From positions 496,001 to 560,000 of the forward strand of contig NZ_CP060717.1 in assembly GCF_014396585.1 (NCBI RefSeq): a stretch of DNA of 64,000 bases. Reading direction: 5' to 3'. Shown piece after piece: positions 36,735 through 45,799 of this stretch (the stretch's first letter is position 1; each line of letters begins with the position of its first letter). The position numbers were made by a program, and so were the translations under genes. The stretch comes from Sphingomonas rhizophila (lineage in GTDB: Bacteria > Pseudomonadota > Alphaproteobacteria > Sphingomonadales > Sphingomonadaceae). The notes below the pieces were generated by a model. That model worked only from the letters and a program-made list of their open reading frames with translations. It did not search any database and was not told where the DNA came from.

Positions 36735-38543
36735 ACTGGACTGGCGCGCCGGCGTCGCCGGGGCAGCGCTGCTGATCAGCCTGCCCGTGCTGGCGCAGGA
36801 CCGGCCGGAATCAATCCTGCCGCCCGGTTTCGGCGACCCCGCGCCGCCGCCCGCGCCACCCCGGCCGCAACGCCGGCGCCGGCGCCGGCGCCCGGCCAGC
36901 CGTCCGCGCCGTCGGCCGAGCCCGACCGCTCACCGCTCGACGACCTCGTCATCGGCCTGTCGAGCCTGACCGAGGAAGAACTGGCGCTGAGCGAACCGCC
37001 GCCGCCGCCACCCGAATATCCCGCCGCCGCCCGCCGCGACCTCGCCGACGCCGGCGTGCTCGATCCGGCGGCGCTCGGCCTTGGCGACAGCCCGTGGGGC
37101 GGGGCGCACGGCAAGGTGTTGTCGACCATGCTCCGCCGGATGGATGCGCCGTTGCCATCACGCTGGGCGCATATCGGCCTTCGCAACGCGCTGATGGTGC
37201 GCGGGCCCGCGCCCCATGGCGTCCACCCCGCCGACTGGGCGGCCGAGCGCGCCTGGCTGCTGCTGCGGATGGGCGAGGCGGATGGCGCGCGGCTGCTGAC
37301 GGCGTCGGTCGACACCGATCGCTTCACGCCCAAGATGTTCCAGGTCGCCTCGCAGGCAGCGCTGGCGACGAGCGATCCATCGGGCCTCTGTCCGCTCGAA
37401 TCCGGCCTGTCCAAGACCGACAAGCGGATCACGCCGCTGGTCAACGCGATGTGCGCGTCGCTGAGCGGCGAGGCGGAGCGTGCCGCGGCCGACATCGAAT
37501 CCGCCCGTCGCCGCGGGTCGATTGGCGGTATCGACCTGGCGCTGGCCGACAAGGTCGTCGGGGCCGGGGCCGATACCGCCCGCGCCGTGACCATCGAATG
37601 GGAACCGGTGCAGCGGCTCAATGCCTGGCGCTACGGCCTTGCCAGCGCCACCGGGGCCATGCCGCCGGTCCGCCTGGTCGACGCCGCGAGCCCGACGCTG
37701 CGCGCATGGATGGCGCGCTCGCCCATCTACTCGCCGCTGCAGAAGGTCGATGTCGCCCGCACCGCGGCGGCGCTCGGCGTGCTGTCCTCGTCCGCCTATG
37801 TCGACCTTTATTCGGCGGTGTTCGACGCGACCGATCCGGACGAGCTTGGCGAGACCGACGCCTGGAAGCTGCGCCTGGCCTATGTCGGTCGGAACATCGA
37901 CGACCGCCTGTCGGCAATGCGCGACCTGTGGGGCGCGAAGTCGGGCAAGGGCAATGACCGGTTCGCCGCGCAGGTGCTGACCGCGCGGGCGGCGACGCTG
38001 GTCCCGCCGTCGGCCAAATATGCCGCGGATGCGCCCGACCTGATCGCGTCGATGCTGGCGGCCGGTTACGACCAGGCGGCGGCACGCTGGATCCCGGTGC
38101 TGGCCGACATGGACGACAAGGAAGCCGACGAATGCTGGGCGATGCTGGCCCTGGGCGCGCCAAGCGCCAACGGGCTGGAGATCGACGCGAACCGGATCGA
38201 GGACTTCGCCGACCGCGACGAAAGCAAGGACAAGCGCCGAACCGCGCTGCTGGTCGCCGGCCTTGCCGGCCTTGGCCGGATCGATGGCGAGACCGCCGGC
38301 GCGCTCAACGGCAGCTACCGCCTTGGGCTTGGCGGGACGACGCAATGGACCCGGATGATCGACGGCGCCGCGGCGCGGCGGCAGGCGGGGACGGCGATGA
38401 TTTTTGCCGCCAGCGGGCTGCAGGGCAGCAGTATCGGCGACGTTCGCGGCCTCTACCAGTTCCACGGCATCACCGCGCTCAAGCGCGTCGGCCTGGACTT
38501 CCTGGCGCGGATGGTCGCCGCCGAGGCGCTGGCGCGGGCCTAA
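36718..38543 (+). CDS. Conserved exported hypothetical protein (frameshifted near 36860)
   Basis: From ATG 36718 the first frame gives a signal peptide (HRRIKLDWRAGVAGAALLIS ending LAQ) and a Pro-rich linker, then leaves frame. The main frame resumes with PAPAPAPGQPSAPSAEPD and runs to 38543. Adding one C to the CCCC run at 36859-36862 joins them into about 608 residues. The body is alpha-helical and Ala/Leu-rich with repeat-like (SEL1/TPR-looking) helices, for example DAWKLRLAYVGRNIDDRLSA. It is probably periplasmic. The next gene, xerD, starts 1 bp after the stop. Function is unknown. Confidence 0.75.
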
Positions 38544-38544
38544 C

Positions 38545-39435
38545 GTGAACGCCGGCGACCGCGCGCTCGTCGACCGTTTCCTCGACATGATGGCCGCCGA
38601 AGCCGGCGCATCGCGCAACACGCTGGCGGCCTATCGAAGCGACCTCACCGCCGCCGCCGCCGACCTTGGCGGGCTGGAGGGGGCGCAGCCCGACCGGCTG
38701 GGCAGGCTCGGCGAGCAATGGGCCGACCTTGCACCCTCGACGGTGGCGCGCCGGTCCGCGGCGTTGCGCCGCTTCTACGGTTTCCTGCTCGACGAAGGGC
38801 TTCGGGCCGATGATCCCTCGACGGTGCTTCCGCGCCCGACGTTGCAGCGGCCGCTCCCCAAGATCCTCGACCCGCACGAGGTCGAGGCGATGTTCGCCGC
38901 GGTCGAGGAGCGCGCCGCCTCGGGCCAGCCGCTCGCGCTGCGTAACCTCGCCCTGCTGGAATTGCTCTATGGATCGGGCCTTCGCGCGACCGAGCTGGTC
39001 GCCCTGCCGCGCCGCGCGGTCCGGGCGGGCCAGCCGTTCCTGATGCTGCGCGGCAAGGGCGACAAGGAGAGGCTGGTGCCGGTGTCGTCCCGCGCCGCCG
39101 ACGCGGTGGCCAACTGGGTCAAGACCGCGCCATCCGAATCCAGCTGGCTGTTTCCGAGCGGCAAGAGCCACTTGTCGCGGGTGCGGTTGTACCAGCTGGT
39201 GCGGTCGATGGCGGGGCTTGCCGGAATCCCGCCGGAACGGATCAGCCCGCACGTCCTTCGCCACGCGTTTGCGACGCATCTGCTGGCCAACGGCGCCGAC
39301 CTGCGCGTGCTGCAGTCGCTGCTCGGCCATGCCGACATCGCCACGACGCAGATCTACACCCATGTCGATTCGGCCCGGCTGGTGGAGATCGTCAACGCCC
39401 GCCACCCGCTGGCCGACCGCGACCGGCGTCGTTGA
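38545..39435 (+). CDS. xerD: Tyrosine recombinase XerD
   Basis: From GTG 38545 the 296-residue protein has an N-terminal SAM-like domain ([20 protein letters not shown] with YRSDL) and the catalytic domain with Arg in SGLRATELV, Lys in [11 protein letters not shown], His-x-x-Arg in [14 protein letters not shown], the second His in [11 protein letters not shown] and the nucleophile Tyr in IYTHVD. It resolves chromosome dimers at dif with XerC. It is chromosomal core recombinase, not the missing island integrase. accA follows 35 bp later. Confidence 0.92.
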   Translation: MNAGDRALVDRFLDMMAAEAGASRNTLAAYRSDLTAAAADLGGLEGAQPDRLGRLGEQWADLAPSTVARRSAALRRFYGFLLDEGLRADDPSTVLPRPTLQRPLPKILDPHEVEAMFAAVEERAASGQPLALRNLALLELLYGSGLRATELVALPRRAVRAGQPFLMLRGKGDKERLVPVSSRAADAVANWVKTAPSESSWLFPSGKSHLSRVRLYQLVRSMAGLAGIPPERISPHVLRHAFATHLLANGADLRVLQSLLGHADIATTQIYTHVDSARLVEIVNARHPLADRDRRR

Positions 39436-39470
39436 CGCCGCGCGCGGCTCGCCCTACCTCGCGCGGCCAG

Positions 39471-40412
39471 ATGCAGACCTATCTCGATTTCGAAAAGCCG
39501 ATCGCCGAGCTCGACTCGCGCATCGCCGCGCTCCGTGAAACCGCCGAGTCCGGCGACATCGACATCGATGTCGAGGTCAGCAGGCTGGAGGCCAAGTCGC
39601 AGAAGATGCTGCGCGAGGCCTATGGCAAGCTGAGCCCCTGGCAGAAGACCCAGGTCGCGCGCCATCCGGAGCGGCCGCACTTCAAGGATTATGTGGCCGG
39701 CCTGACGGAAGATTTCCTGCCGCTGGCGGGCGACCGCGCCTTTGCCGACGATCCCGCGATCATCGGCGGCCTGGCCCGCATCGAAGGGCGGCGCGTCCTT
39801 CTCATCGGGCATGAGAAGGGCGACGATACCGCTAGCCGCCTCAAGCATAATTTCGGGATGGCCAAGCCCGAGGGCTACCGCAAGGCGATCCGCCTGATGC
39901 AGCTCGCCGACCGCTTCGGCCTGCCGGTCGTCAGCCTGGTCGACACCCCCGGCGCCTTTCCGGGCGTCCAGGCGGAAGAGCGCGGCCAGGCCGAGGCCAT
40001 CGCGCGATCGACCGAGCAATGCCTGGCGCTCGGCGTGCCGATGATCGCGGTGATCGTCGGCGAGGGCGGTTCCGGCGGCGCGGTCGCGCTGGCTGCCGCC
40101 AACCGCGTGCTGATGCTCGAACACGCCGTCTATTCGGTGATCTCGCCGGAAGGCTGCGCGTCGATCCTGTGGCGCACCGCCGACAAGGCCGCCGACGCCG
40201 CCGAGGCAATGAAGGTCACCGCCGCCGACCAGAAAAGCCTGGGCGTGGTCGACCGCGTCGTCGCCGAGCCGACCGGCGGCGCGCACCGCGATCCGGCGGG
40301 CGCGATCGCCCTTCTGAAGGACGCGCTGGTCGAGGAACTGGATGGCTGTTCGCGGCTGTCGCCGGCCGCGCTTCTGGAACAGCGCCGCGCCAAGTTCCTT
40401 GCCATCGGCTAG
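39471..40412 (+). CDS. accA: Acetyl-CoA carboxylase carboxyltransferase alpha subunit
   Basis: The 313-residue protein starts [17 protein letters not shown] after Met and has the carboxyltransferase signatures [46 protein letters not shown] and [12 protein letters not shown]. It transfers carboxyl from biotin to acetyl-CoA, the first step of fatty-acid synthesis, with AccD. ATG 39471 follows the family N-terminus; an upstream TTG (39432) would overlap xerD. It is probably cotranscribed with xerD. Confidence 0.95.
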   Translation: MQTYLDFEKPIAELDSRIAALRETAESGDIDIDVEVSRLEAKSQKMLREAYGKLSPWQKTQVARHPERPHFKDYVAGLTEDFLPLAGDRAFADDPAIIGGLARIEGRRVLLIGHEKGDDTASRLKHNFGMAKPEGYRKAIRLMQLADRFGLPVVSLVDTPGAFPGVQAEERGQAEAIARSTEQCLALGVPMIAVIVGEGGSGGAVALAAANRVLMLEHAVYSVISPEGCASILWRTADKAADAAEAMKVTAADQKSLGVVDRVVAEPTGGAHRDPAGAIALLKDALVEELDGCSRLSPAALLEQRRAKFLAIG

Positions 40413-40491
40413 GGAATCGTTTCGGAACCAGAAGCAGTCGCTTGCCGTTTTTGAGGCTGATTCCTCAATTCACGAGACGGAGCGGCTTGTA

Positions 40492-41955
40492 ATGCGCACC
40501 CCCATTCTACTTCTCGCCGCGGCCTCGGTGCTTGCTACCGGTGTCGCCCACGCGCAATCCAACGCGCTGAACCAACGGGACGTCGCGGAAGCAGCGCGCC
40601 AGCATCCCGAAGTCGTCCAGGAATTCGGCGGGGCCGAAACCGGGCCGCGCGCCGCCTATGTCGAGCGCATTGGGCGCAAGGTGGCGGCCTATTCGGGCAC
40701 GACCAACGCGTCGCAGGTTTATCGCTTCACCACGCTCAACAGCGCGGTCGAAAATGCCTTCGCGGTTCCCGGCGGCTACGTCTACATCACGCGCCAGCTG
40801 ATGGCGCTGATGAACGACGAGGCGGAACTGGCATTCGTCGTCGGCCACGAAACCGGCCACATCGCCGCCAACCACTCGCGAAAGCGCCAGCAGGCGTCGA
40901 CCAAGAACAGCGTGCTCGGCGTGCTCGGCGTGCTGCTCGGCTCGGTGGTCGGCGGCGGGTTCGGCGACCTCATCGCGCAGGGTGCCCAGTACAGCTCTCA
41001 GCTTCGGACGCTAGGCTTCAGCCGCGACCAGGAATATCAGGCCGACCAGCTTGGCATCCGCTACATCACGTCGGCGGGCTATGATCCGCTGGCGAGCGCA
41101 TCGATGCTGTCGGCACTCGGCCGGGCGTCGGCGCTGGAGGCGCGGGTGCAGGGCCGGGACAACCGCTCGACGCCGGAATGGGCCTCGACCCACCCGCTCA
41201 GCCAGAACCGCGTGACCCAGGCCAGCAACGTCGCCCGCCAGACCGGCCGTGCAGGCAACGGGCTGCGCAACCGCGACGCTTTCCTGTCGCAACTGGCCGG
41301 CGTTTACGTCGACGACGATCCCGCGCAGGGCATCATCGACGGGCGCAGCTTCACCCACCCCGACCTGCGCCTGCAGTTCGTCGTGCCCACCGGCTACATG
41401 ATGCAGAACAGCACCAGCGCGGTTGCGATCGAAGGATCCGCCGGCAAAGCGCAGTTCAGCGGCGGCCGATACACCGGCGACCTCCAGACTTATGTGCAAC
41501 GGGTCATCTACGGCCTGACCAAGGGTCGCACCCAGGTGCAGATGTCGCCGCTCCAGCGCACGACCATCAACGGCATTCCCGCCGCCTACAGCATCGGCCG
41601 GGCGCAAACGTCGAGCGGCATGGTCGACGTCAGTGTCATGGCCTATCAGTGGGATCGCGACACCGTGTACCACTTCGTCACGCTGACCCGGGGCGGGCAG
41701 GGCCTCAACCCGTTCGCGTCGATGGTCAATTCGCTGCGACGGATCACGCCGACGGAAGCCGCGTCGATCCGGCCGCGGATCATCCGCGTGCATACGGTGA
41801 CGCGAGGCGACACGATCCAGTCGCTGGCCAACCAGATGGCCTATCGCGATTTCAAGGCGGAACGGTTCGTGTCGCTGAACGGGCTGGCGGCCAACGCGGC
41901 GCTGGTCCCGGGGCAGAAGGTCAAGCTGGTCGTATACGGCGCGCGCCGAACCTGA
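40492..41955 (+). CDS. Periplasmic M48 zinc metalloprotease with LysM-like C-terminus
   Basis: The 487-residue protein has a signal peptide (MRTPILLLAAASVLATGVAH, then AQS), the M48 catalytic helix VVGHETGHIAANHSRKR, the third ligand in SRDQEYQADQLGIRY, and HPLSQNRV. The C-terminal 55 residues (HTVTRGDTIQSLANQM, FVSLNGLAANAALVPGQKVK) form a LysM-like peptidoglycan-binding domain. It is similar to the BepA/LoiP group for outer-membrane protein quality control. It is unrelated to the HtpX-like gene at 1027. A strong hairpin follows the stop. Confidence 0.92.
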   Translation: MRTPILLLAAASVLATGVAHAQSNALNQRDVAEAARQHPEVVQEFGGAETGPRAAYVERIGRKVAAYSGTTNASQVYRFTTLNSAVENAFAVPGGYVYITRQLMALMNDEAELAFVVGHETGHIAANHSRKRQQASTKNSVLGVLGVLLGSVVGGGFGDLIAQGAQYSSQLRTLGFSRDQEYQADQLGIRYITSAGYDPLASASMLSALGRASALEARVQGRDNRSTPEWASTHPLSQNRVTQASNVARQTGRAGNGLRNRDAFLSQLAGVYVDDDPAQGIIDGRSFTHPDLRLQFVVPTGYMMQNSTSAVAIEGSAGKAQFSGGRYTGDLQTYVQRVIYGLTKGRTQVQMSPLQRTTINGIPAAYSIGRAQTSSGMVDVSVMAYQWDRDTVYHFVTLTRGGQGLNPFASMVNSLRRITPTEAASIRPRIIRVHTVTRGDTIQSLANQMAYRDFKAERFVSLNGLAANAALVPGQKVKLVVYGARRT

Positions 41956-41968
41956 CGAACGCGCGAAC

Positions 41969-41996
41969 GACCCCCGCCGCGAGGGCGGCGGGGGTC
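41969..41996 (+). terminator. Strong hairpin after the M48 protease gene
   Basis: GACCCCCGCCGC and GCGGCGGGGGTC form a perfect 12-bp stem around a GAGG loop, 14 bases past the stop. There is no T-run, so it may be a Rho-assisted or bidirectional terminator between the convergent protease and Flp-pilin genes. Confidence 0.55.
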
Positions 41997-42020
41997 ATGC
42001 AACGCTTACGAAACCATCGG

Positions 42021-42203
42021 TCAGCCGTTGTTGAGGACGGCGTCCCTGACCTTGGTCCACATCCCGCCGGCACCGCCGCCGAGTTGGCCCAGCGCCCCGA
42101 TCATCGCGACGACGATGAGCGCGGCGATCAGGCCGTATTCAATGGCCGTTGCGCCTTTCTGAGAAGCGCGAAACCTGCGAAAATTCGATCGGATAGCGAG
42201 CAC
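42021..42203 (-). CDS. Flp/Fap type IVb pilin
   Basis: From GTG 42203 the 60-residue protein has a short basic leader (LAIRSNFRRFRASQKG) followed by the prepilin site and hydrophobic helix ATAIEYGLIAALIVVAMIGA, ending in LNNG. The Glu at +5 after Gly and the IEYGLIAAL motif are typical of Flp pilins. AGGAGGG lies 5-11 bases upstream, which decides the GTG. No tad assembly genes are in the window. Confidence 0.88.
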   Translation of the reverse strand: MLAIRSNFRRFRASQKGATAIEYGLIAALIVVAMIGALGQLGGGAGGMWTKVRDAVLNNG

Positions 42204-42287
42204 GCCACCCTCCTCTGGTCTTGGTCCACGGTTCCACATTGAACGGTTGAAGTTAACGAAACCCCCTCGCGCCAAGGTTAATTTCAC

Positions 42288-43046
42288 TTAGCGCAAGATT
42301 GGCGGGCTCCAGGCGATCCAGTGGAGCAGTTCGAACCGTTCCTCGAACCGTCCCTGCGCGCCGCTTGCGACCAGCGGTTCTTCCAGGCGGTCGCGCCATC
42401 GCTTGCCGGCAAAACGGTGCGAGCGGGCGGCGAGGATATTGGTTTCGGCCGCGGCGCGAAGGTCGGCGACGAGGCGATCGAGCGATCCGTAGCGAAGGTT
42501 AAGCCGGTCGACGCCGACTACCGGGTTGGCGAAGCCGGACCGGTCGAGCAGCGCGGCGAGCGTCGGCGCATCGATCCGCGGATGGGCGCGGGGCGCGACG
42601 CTCCCACCGCTTGCCTGGTCGGCGGCAATCAGCGCCTTGCGCAGCGCCGGCAGGCTATCGCCGCCGATGAGTGTGCCGAGGAACGGGCTGTCGCTTTCCA
42701 GCGCCTGGCGAATGCGCACAAGCAGGTGCGGCAGACGGTCGACGGTGGCGAGCGAACCGACCGCGACGACCGCGTCGAACGGGCCGGACGGGATCTCCAG
42801 CTCGTCGCCGTCGAACGCCGGCTCCCACGTCGTTACCGTACGCCCCGGCGCACCCAGACGCTCCGCCCACGTCGGCGACAGCGCCCCTATCAACAGCATG
42901 CGAGGCAGCGGCCGGGCAATCGAGCCCAGCCGCTCGGCAAGGTCGTCCACCGCCCGGTCGAACAGGAACGGGTCGCCGATGGCGAGCGCGCGGCGCCGGC
43001 GGAGGAGGCGTGTAGCGGGGTCGAAAAGGTCGGGTGGGGATGACAC
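42288..43046 (-). CDS. Methyltransferase-domain protein
   Basis: From GTG 43046 the 252-residue protein resembles the BioC/NDUFAF5-like methyltransferase group: PPDLFDPATRLLRRRRALAI, FLFDRAVDDLAERLG, PFDAVVAVGSLATVDRLPHL, LRYGSLDRLVADLRAAAETN and a Trp-containing end WIAWSPP. The glycine-rich SAM loop is replaced by LLIGALSPTWAE, so activity is uncertain. NDUFAF5-type proteins modify respiratory complex I in eukaryotes; the bacterial role is unclear. It is divergent from comF with a 43-bp gap. Confidence 0.78.
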   Translation of the reverse strand: MSSPPDLFDPATRLLRRRRALAIGDPFLFDRAVDDLAERLGSIARPLPRMLLIGALSPTWAERLGAPGRTVTTWEPAFDGDELEIPSGPFDAVVAVGSLATVDRLPHLLVRIRQALESDSPFLGTLIGGDSLPALRKALIAADQASGGSVAPRAHPRIDAPTLAALLDRSGFANPVVGVDRLNLRYGSLDRLVADLRAAAETNILAARSHRFAGKRWRDRLEEPLVASGAQGRFEERFELLHWIAWSPPILR

Positions 43047-43089
43047 GCAGGCGCTTGTGCGATGCGCGGCGGCGGGCGACAAGGGCCGC

Positions 43090-43830
43090 GTGCAGCCCGT
43101 TTTTCGCTTCGCCCGGTCCAGCCTGCAAACCCTGGTCGATTTCGCGTTGCCGCCCCGCTGTGCCGGCTGCTCGGCGATCGTCGCGACGGTCGATACCTTC
43201 TGCGAGCGCTGCTGGCCGAAGCTCGATTTCCTGCGCGGCGGCTGCACAACCTGCGGAATCCCGCTGGAGGCGACCGAGGCCGACCATTGCGGCGCGTGCC
43301 TGGCGAGCCCGCCGGTGATCGACCGGACCCGCGCCGTGCTGGGGTATGATGACACCGCGCGGCAGCTGGCGCTGAACCTCAAATATGGGCGGAAGGTCGC
43401 GCTGGCGCGGACGATGGCGCGCTACATGGACGGGCTTCGCGGCGAATGGGGGGACGAAGCGGTCATCGTCCCGGTGCCGCTGCATCGCCGGCGCCTGTGG
43501 TGGCGCGGATTCAACCAAGCGGGCTTGGTGGCGCGCCACCTGTCGCGGCGCTGGTCGCTGCCGGTCGATAACCGGTTGCTGGTCCGGCGCCGGCCGACGC
43601 GGTCGCTGAAAGGGCTCACCCAGCATCAGCGGCGTGAGGCGGTGCGCGGCGCGTTCGCGGTGCGCGGCGGGGCCGACGTCAAGGGGCGCACCGTCGTCCT
43701 GATCGACGACGTGCTGGCCAGCGGGGCGACCAGCGACGGCTGCGCCCGGGCGCTTCGCAAGGCCGGGGCGGCGCGGGTCGAACTGGTCACCTGGGCACGG
43801 GTGGTGCGCCCGGCGCATCTTGTGCGTTAA
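43090..43830 (+). CDS. comF: ComF family protein (amidophosphoribosyltransferase-like)
   Basis: From GTG 43090 the 246-residue protein has an N-terminal four-Cys zinc finger (PPRCAGCSAI, CERCWPKLDF, GCTTCGIPL, CGACLAS), a central region (GYDDTARQLALNLKYGRKV), and the phosphoribosyltransferase loop VVLIDDVLASGATSDGCARAL. ComF proteins aid DNA uptake and later steps in competence. AAGGG precedes the start. The gene is divergent from the methyltransferase; grxC follows 33 bp downstream. Confidence 0.9.
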   Translation: MQPVFRFARSSLQTLVDFALPPRCAGCSAIVATVDTFCERCWPKLDFLRGGCTTCGIPLEATEADHCGACLASPPVIDRTRAVLGYDDTARQLALNLKYGRKVALARTMARYMDGLRGEWGDEAVIVPVPLHRRRLWWRGFNQAGLVARHLSRRWSLPVDNRLLVRRRPTRSLKGLTQHQRREAVRGAFAVRGGADVKGRTVVLIDDVLASGATSDGCARALRKAGAARVELVTWARVVRPAHLVR

Positions 43831-43863
43831 GCACGGCAACGAACGATCGGAGGAGTTTCACGA

Positions 43864-44121
43864 ATGGCGCGTGTCGAAATCTATACCAAGGTCACTTGCG
43901 GCTTTTGCCGCCGCGCCAAGATGCTGCTCGACATGAAAAAAGTGCCCTATGAGGAGATCGCGGTCGATTTCGGCGGTCCCGACAAGGCGCGGATGGTGGA
44001 GCGCGCCAATGGTCGGATGACGGTGCCGCAGATCTTCATCGACGGCGTCCATGTCGGCGGCTGCGACGACCTGATGGCGCTGGAGCAAGAGGGCAAGCTC
44101 GACACGATGCTGGCGGCGTGA
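43864..44121 (+). CDS. grxC: Glutaredoxin 3
   Basis: The 85-residue protein has the dithiol active site CGFC in VTCGFCRRAKMLL, the cis-Pro motif TVPQIFIDG, and the glutathione-binding GGCDDLMAL. It reduces disulfides and glutathionylated proteins with glutathione. GGAGG precedes the ATG. Its stop overlaps the GTG of the nitrilase-family gene (GTGA). Confidence 0.95.
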   Translation: MARVEIYTKVTCGFCRRAKMLLDMKKVPYEEIAVDFGGPDKARMVERANGRMTVPQIFIDGVHVGGCDDLMALEQEGKLDTMLAA

Positions 44122-44967
44122 CCGCGACCCGGATCGCCCTGTTCCAGGCAACGAGCGGGATCGACCCCGCCGCCAACGCCGACGCGCTGGTCGCGGCGAT
44201 CGAGGCGGCGCGGGCAGGCGGCGCGGCCATGCTGTTCACCCCGAAATGTCGGGCCTGGTCGACCGGGACCGGACACGGATGCACCCCAAGGTTCGCGGCG
44301 AGGCCGACGATCCGGTGCTGGCGCGGGTCCGCGAGGCCGCGGCCAAGGCCGGGCTGTGGATCCATCTTGGCTCGCTGGCGCTGGGCGACGAGGGTAGCGG
44401 CAAGCTGGTCAACCGCGGGTTCGTGATCGATTCCGAAGGCGCGATCCGCGCCCGATACGACAAAATCCATTTGTTCGACGTCGACCTGCCGACCGGCGAA
44501 AGCTGGCGGGAATCGGCAAGTTACCAGCCGGGCGGCAGCGCGGTCGTCGTGCGCGATACGCCGGTCGGGGCGCTCGGCCTTTCGATCTGCTACGACCTTC
44601 GCTTTCCCGCGCTGTTCGAACGGCTGTCGGAAGCCGGCGCGGAGGTGATCTCCGTCCCGGCCGCCTTCACCGTTCCCACCGGGCAGGCGCACTGGCACCT
44701 GCTGCTCCGGGCCCGGGCGGTCGAAGCGGGCATTTTCACCGTCGCCGCGGCGCAAGGGGGCCGTCACGAGGATGGCCGCGACACCTACGGTCACAGCCTG
44801 GTCGTCGGTCCATGGGGGAAGTCCTGCTCGACATGGAACAGCGCCACGGCGAACTCGGCTTCGCGGAGATCGACCTGGGCCGGATCGCCGAGGTTCGATC
44901 ACGGTTGCCTGCGATCAGCCATCGCCGACCCGTTCCGGCGATTGACCCGAACGGGACGCCTTCGTAA
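44118..44967 (+). CDS. Carbon-nitrogen hydrolase (nitrilase family), two frameshifts
   Basis: Read from GTG 44118, the first frame gives TATRIALFQATSGIDPAANA up to LFTP. The second frame, from about 44243, carries the family core with Lys in YDKIHLFDVDLP and catalytic Cys in LSICYDLRFPALF. The third frame, after 44818, ends at TAA 44965 with LDMEQRHGELGFAEIDLGR. Inserting one G at about 44243 and one in the G run at 44814-44818 gives a continuous protein of about 283 residues. The catalytic Glu falls at the first break (TPE). It is a Nit1/Nit2-like amidase, perhaps deaminated-glutathione repair next to grxC (inference). Confidence 0.82.
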
Positions 44968-44984
44968 CGCTCTGCCCGTTGGTC

Positions 44985-45061
44985 GGCCCCGTAGCTCAGC
45001 AGGATAGAGCATCAGATTCCTAATCTGAGGGCCACTGGTTCGAATCCAGTCGGGGTCACCA
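44985..45061 (+). tRNA. tRNA-Arg (anticodon CCT)
   Basis: A 77-nt cloverleaf with acceptor strands GGCCCCG and CGGGGTC, discriminator A and encoded CCA (45059-45061). Stem TCAGA/TCTGA encloses the loop TTCCTAA, so the anticodon is CCT (AGG codon). It lies 17 bp past the nitrilase-family stop; folE follows. No duplicated 3' end is visible nearby. Confidence 0.96.
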
Positions 45062-45085
45062 GCGAATTTGAAAGGGTTTTTTGCA

Positions 45086-45697
45086 ATGGCGTGCAGTCCC
45101 GACGACGGCGACCTGGTCGATGCCGAGGGCAAGGTCGCGGTGCCCGACGAGGTTGCGGAGGCGGTTCGGACGCTGATCCGCTGGGCCGGTGACGACCCCG
45201 CGCGCGAAGGGCTGGCCGACACCCCGAGGCGGGTGGCCCGGGCGTGGAAGGAATATGCCCGGGGCTATGCGGAAGATCCGTGCATCCACCTGTCGCGGAC
45301 GTTCGAGGAGGTCGGCGGCTATGACGAGATCGTGCTGCTGAAGGACATCCCGTTCCAGTCGCATTGCGAGCATCACATGGCGCCGATCATCGGCAAGGCG
45401 GCGATCGCCTACCTGCCCGGCGACCGGGTGGTCGGAATCAGCAAACTGGCGCGCGTGCTCCACGGCTTCGCCCGGCGGCTCCAGGTCCAGGAACGGCTGA
45501 CCGCCGAGGTCGCGGACTGCATCTGGGAGCATTTGCATCCCAAGGGAGTCGCGGTCGTGATCGAGGCGAGCCACGCCTGCATGACTGCGCGCGGGGTCAA
45601 CACCCCGGGCGTGATGATGACGACCAGCCGGATGATGGGCACGTTTCGCGAGGACGAGCGCAGCCGGAAGGAAGTGCTGGCCCTGATGGGTTATTGA
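45086..45697 (+). CDS. folE: GTP cyclohydrolase I (FolE)
   Basis: The 203-residue enzyme has zinc ligands Cys and His in [20 protein letters not shown], then [30 protein letters not shown] and the third ligand Cys in [12 protein letters not shown], followed by [12 protein letters not shown]. It forms 7,8-dihydroneopterin triphosphate from GTP for folate synthesis. ATG 45086 is used because AAAGGG lies upstream; an earlier TTG (45068) is possible. Residues 1-25 are variable as usual. Confidence 0.95.
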   Translation: MACSPDDGDLVDAEGKVAVPDEVAEAVRTLIRWAGDDPAREGLADTPRRVARAWKEYARGYAEDPCIHLSRTFEEVGGYDEIVLLKDIPFQSHCEHHMAPIIGKAAIAYLPGDRVVGISKLARVLHGFARRLQVQERLTAEVADCIWEHLHPKGVAVVIEASHACMTARGVNTPGVMMTTSRMMGTFREDERSRKEVLALMGY

Positions 45698-45712
45698 GAG
45701 CCGTTCATCGAC

Positions 45713-45729
45713 TGATCGGCAAACGATCA
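45713..45729. promoter_or_regulatory. Palindromic element upstream of lipoprotein gene 1
   Basis: TGATCG-gcaaa-CGATCA, a perfect inverted repeat 70 bases before ATG 45800. The same element recurs 69 bases before gene 3 and, degraded, before gene 2, so it is probably a shared operator. Confidence 0.55.
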
Positions 45730-45799
45730 GAACTTGATCATGGTCAATAACCGAAAGCTATGAGAATTCTCGTTCCTCGCTTCGACAGGGGGAACGATC

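Noticed and set aside
36703..36969. An 88-residue Arg-rich frame as an independent gene
   Set aside because: Only its first part (signal peptide and Pro linker) is real; the Arg-rich rest is the out-of-frame reading after a missing C.
38545..39435. The tyrosine recombinase as integrase of a nearby mobile element
   Set aside because: Its motifs and the neighbouring accA fit chromosomal XerD, and there is no att-like repeat near it.
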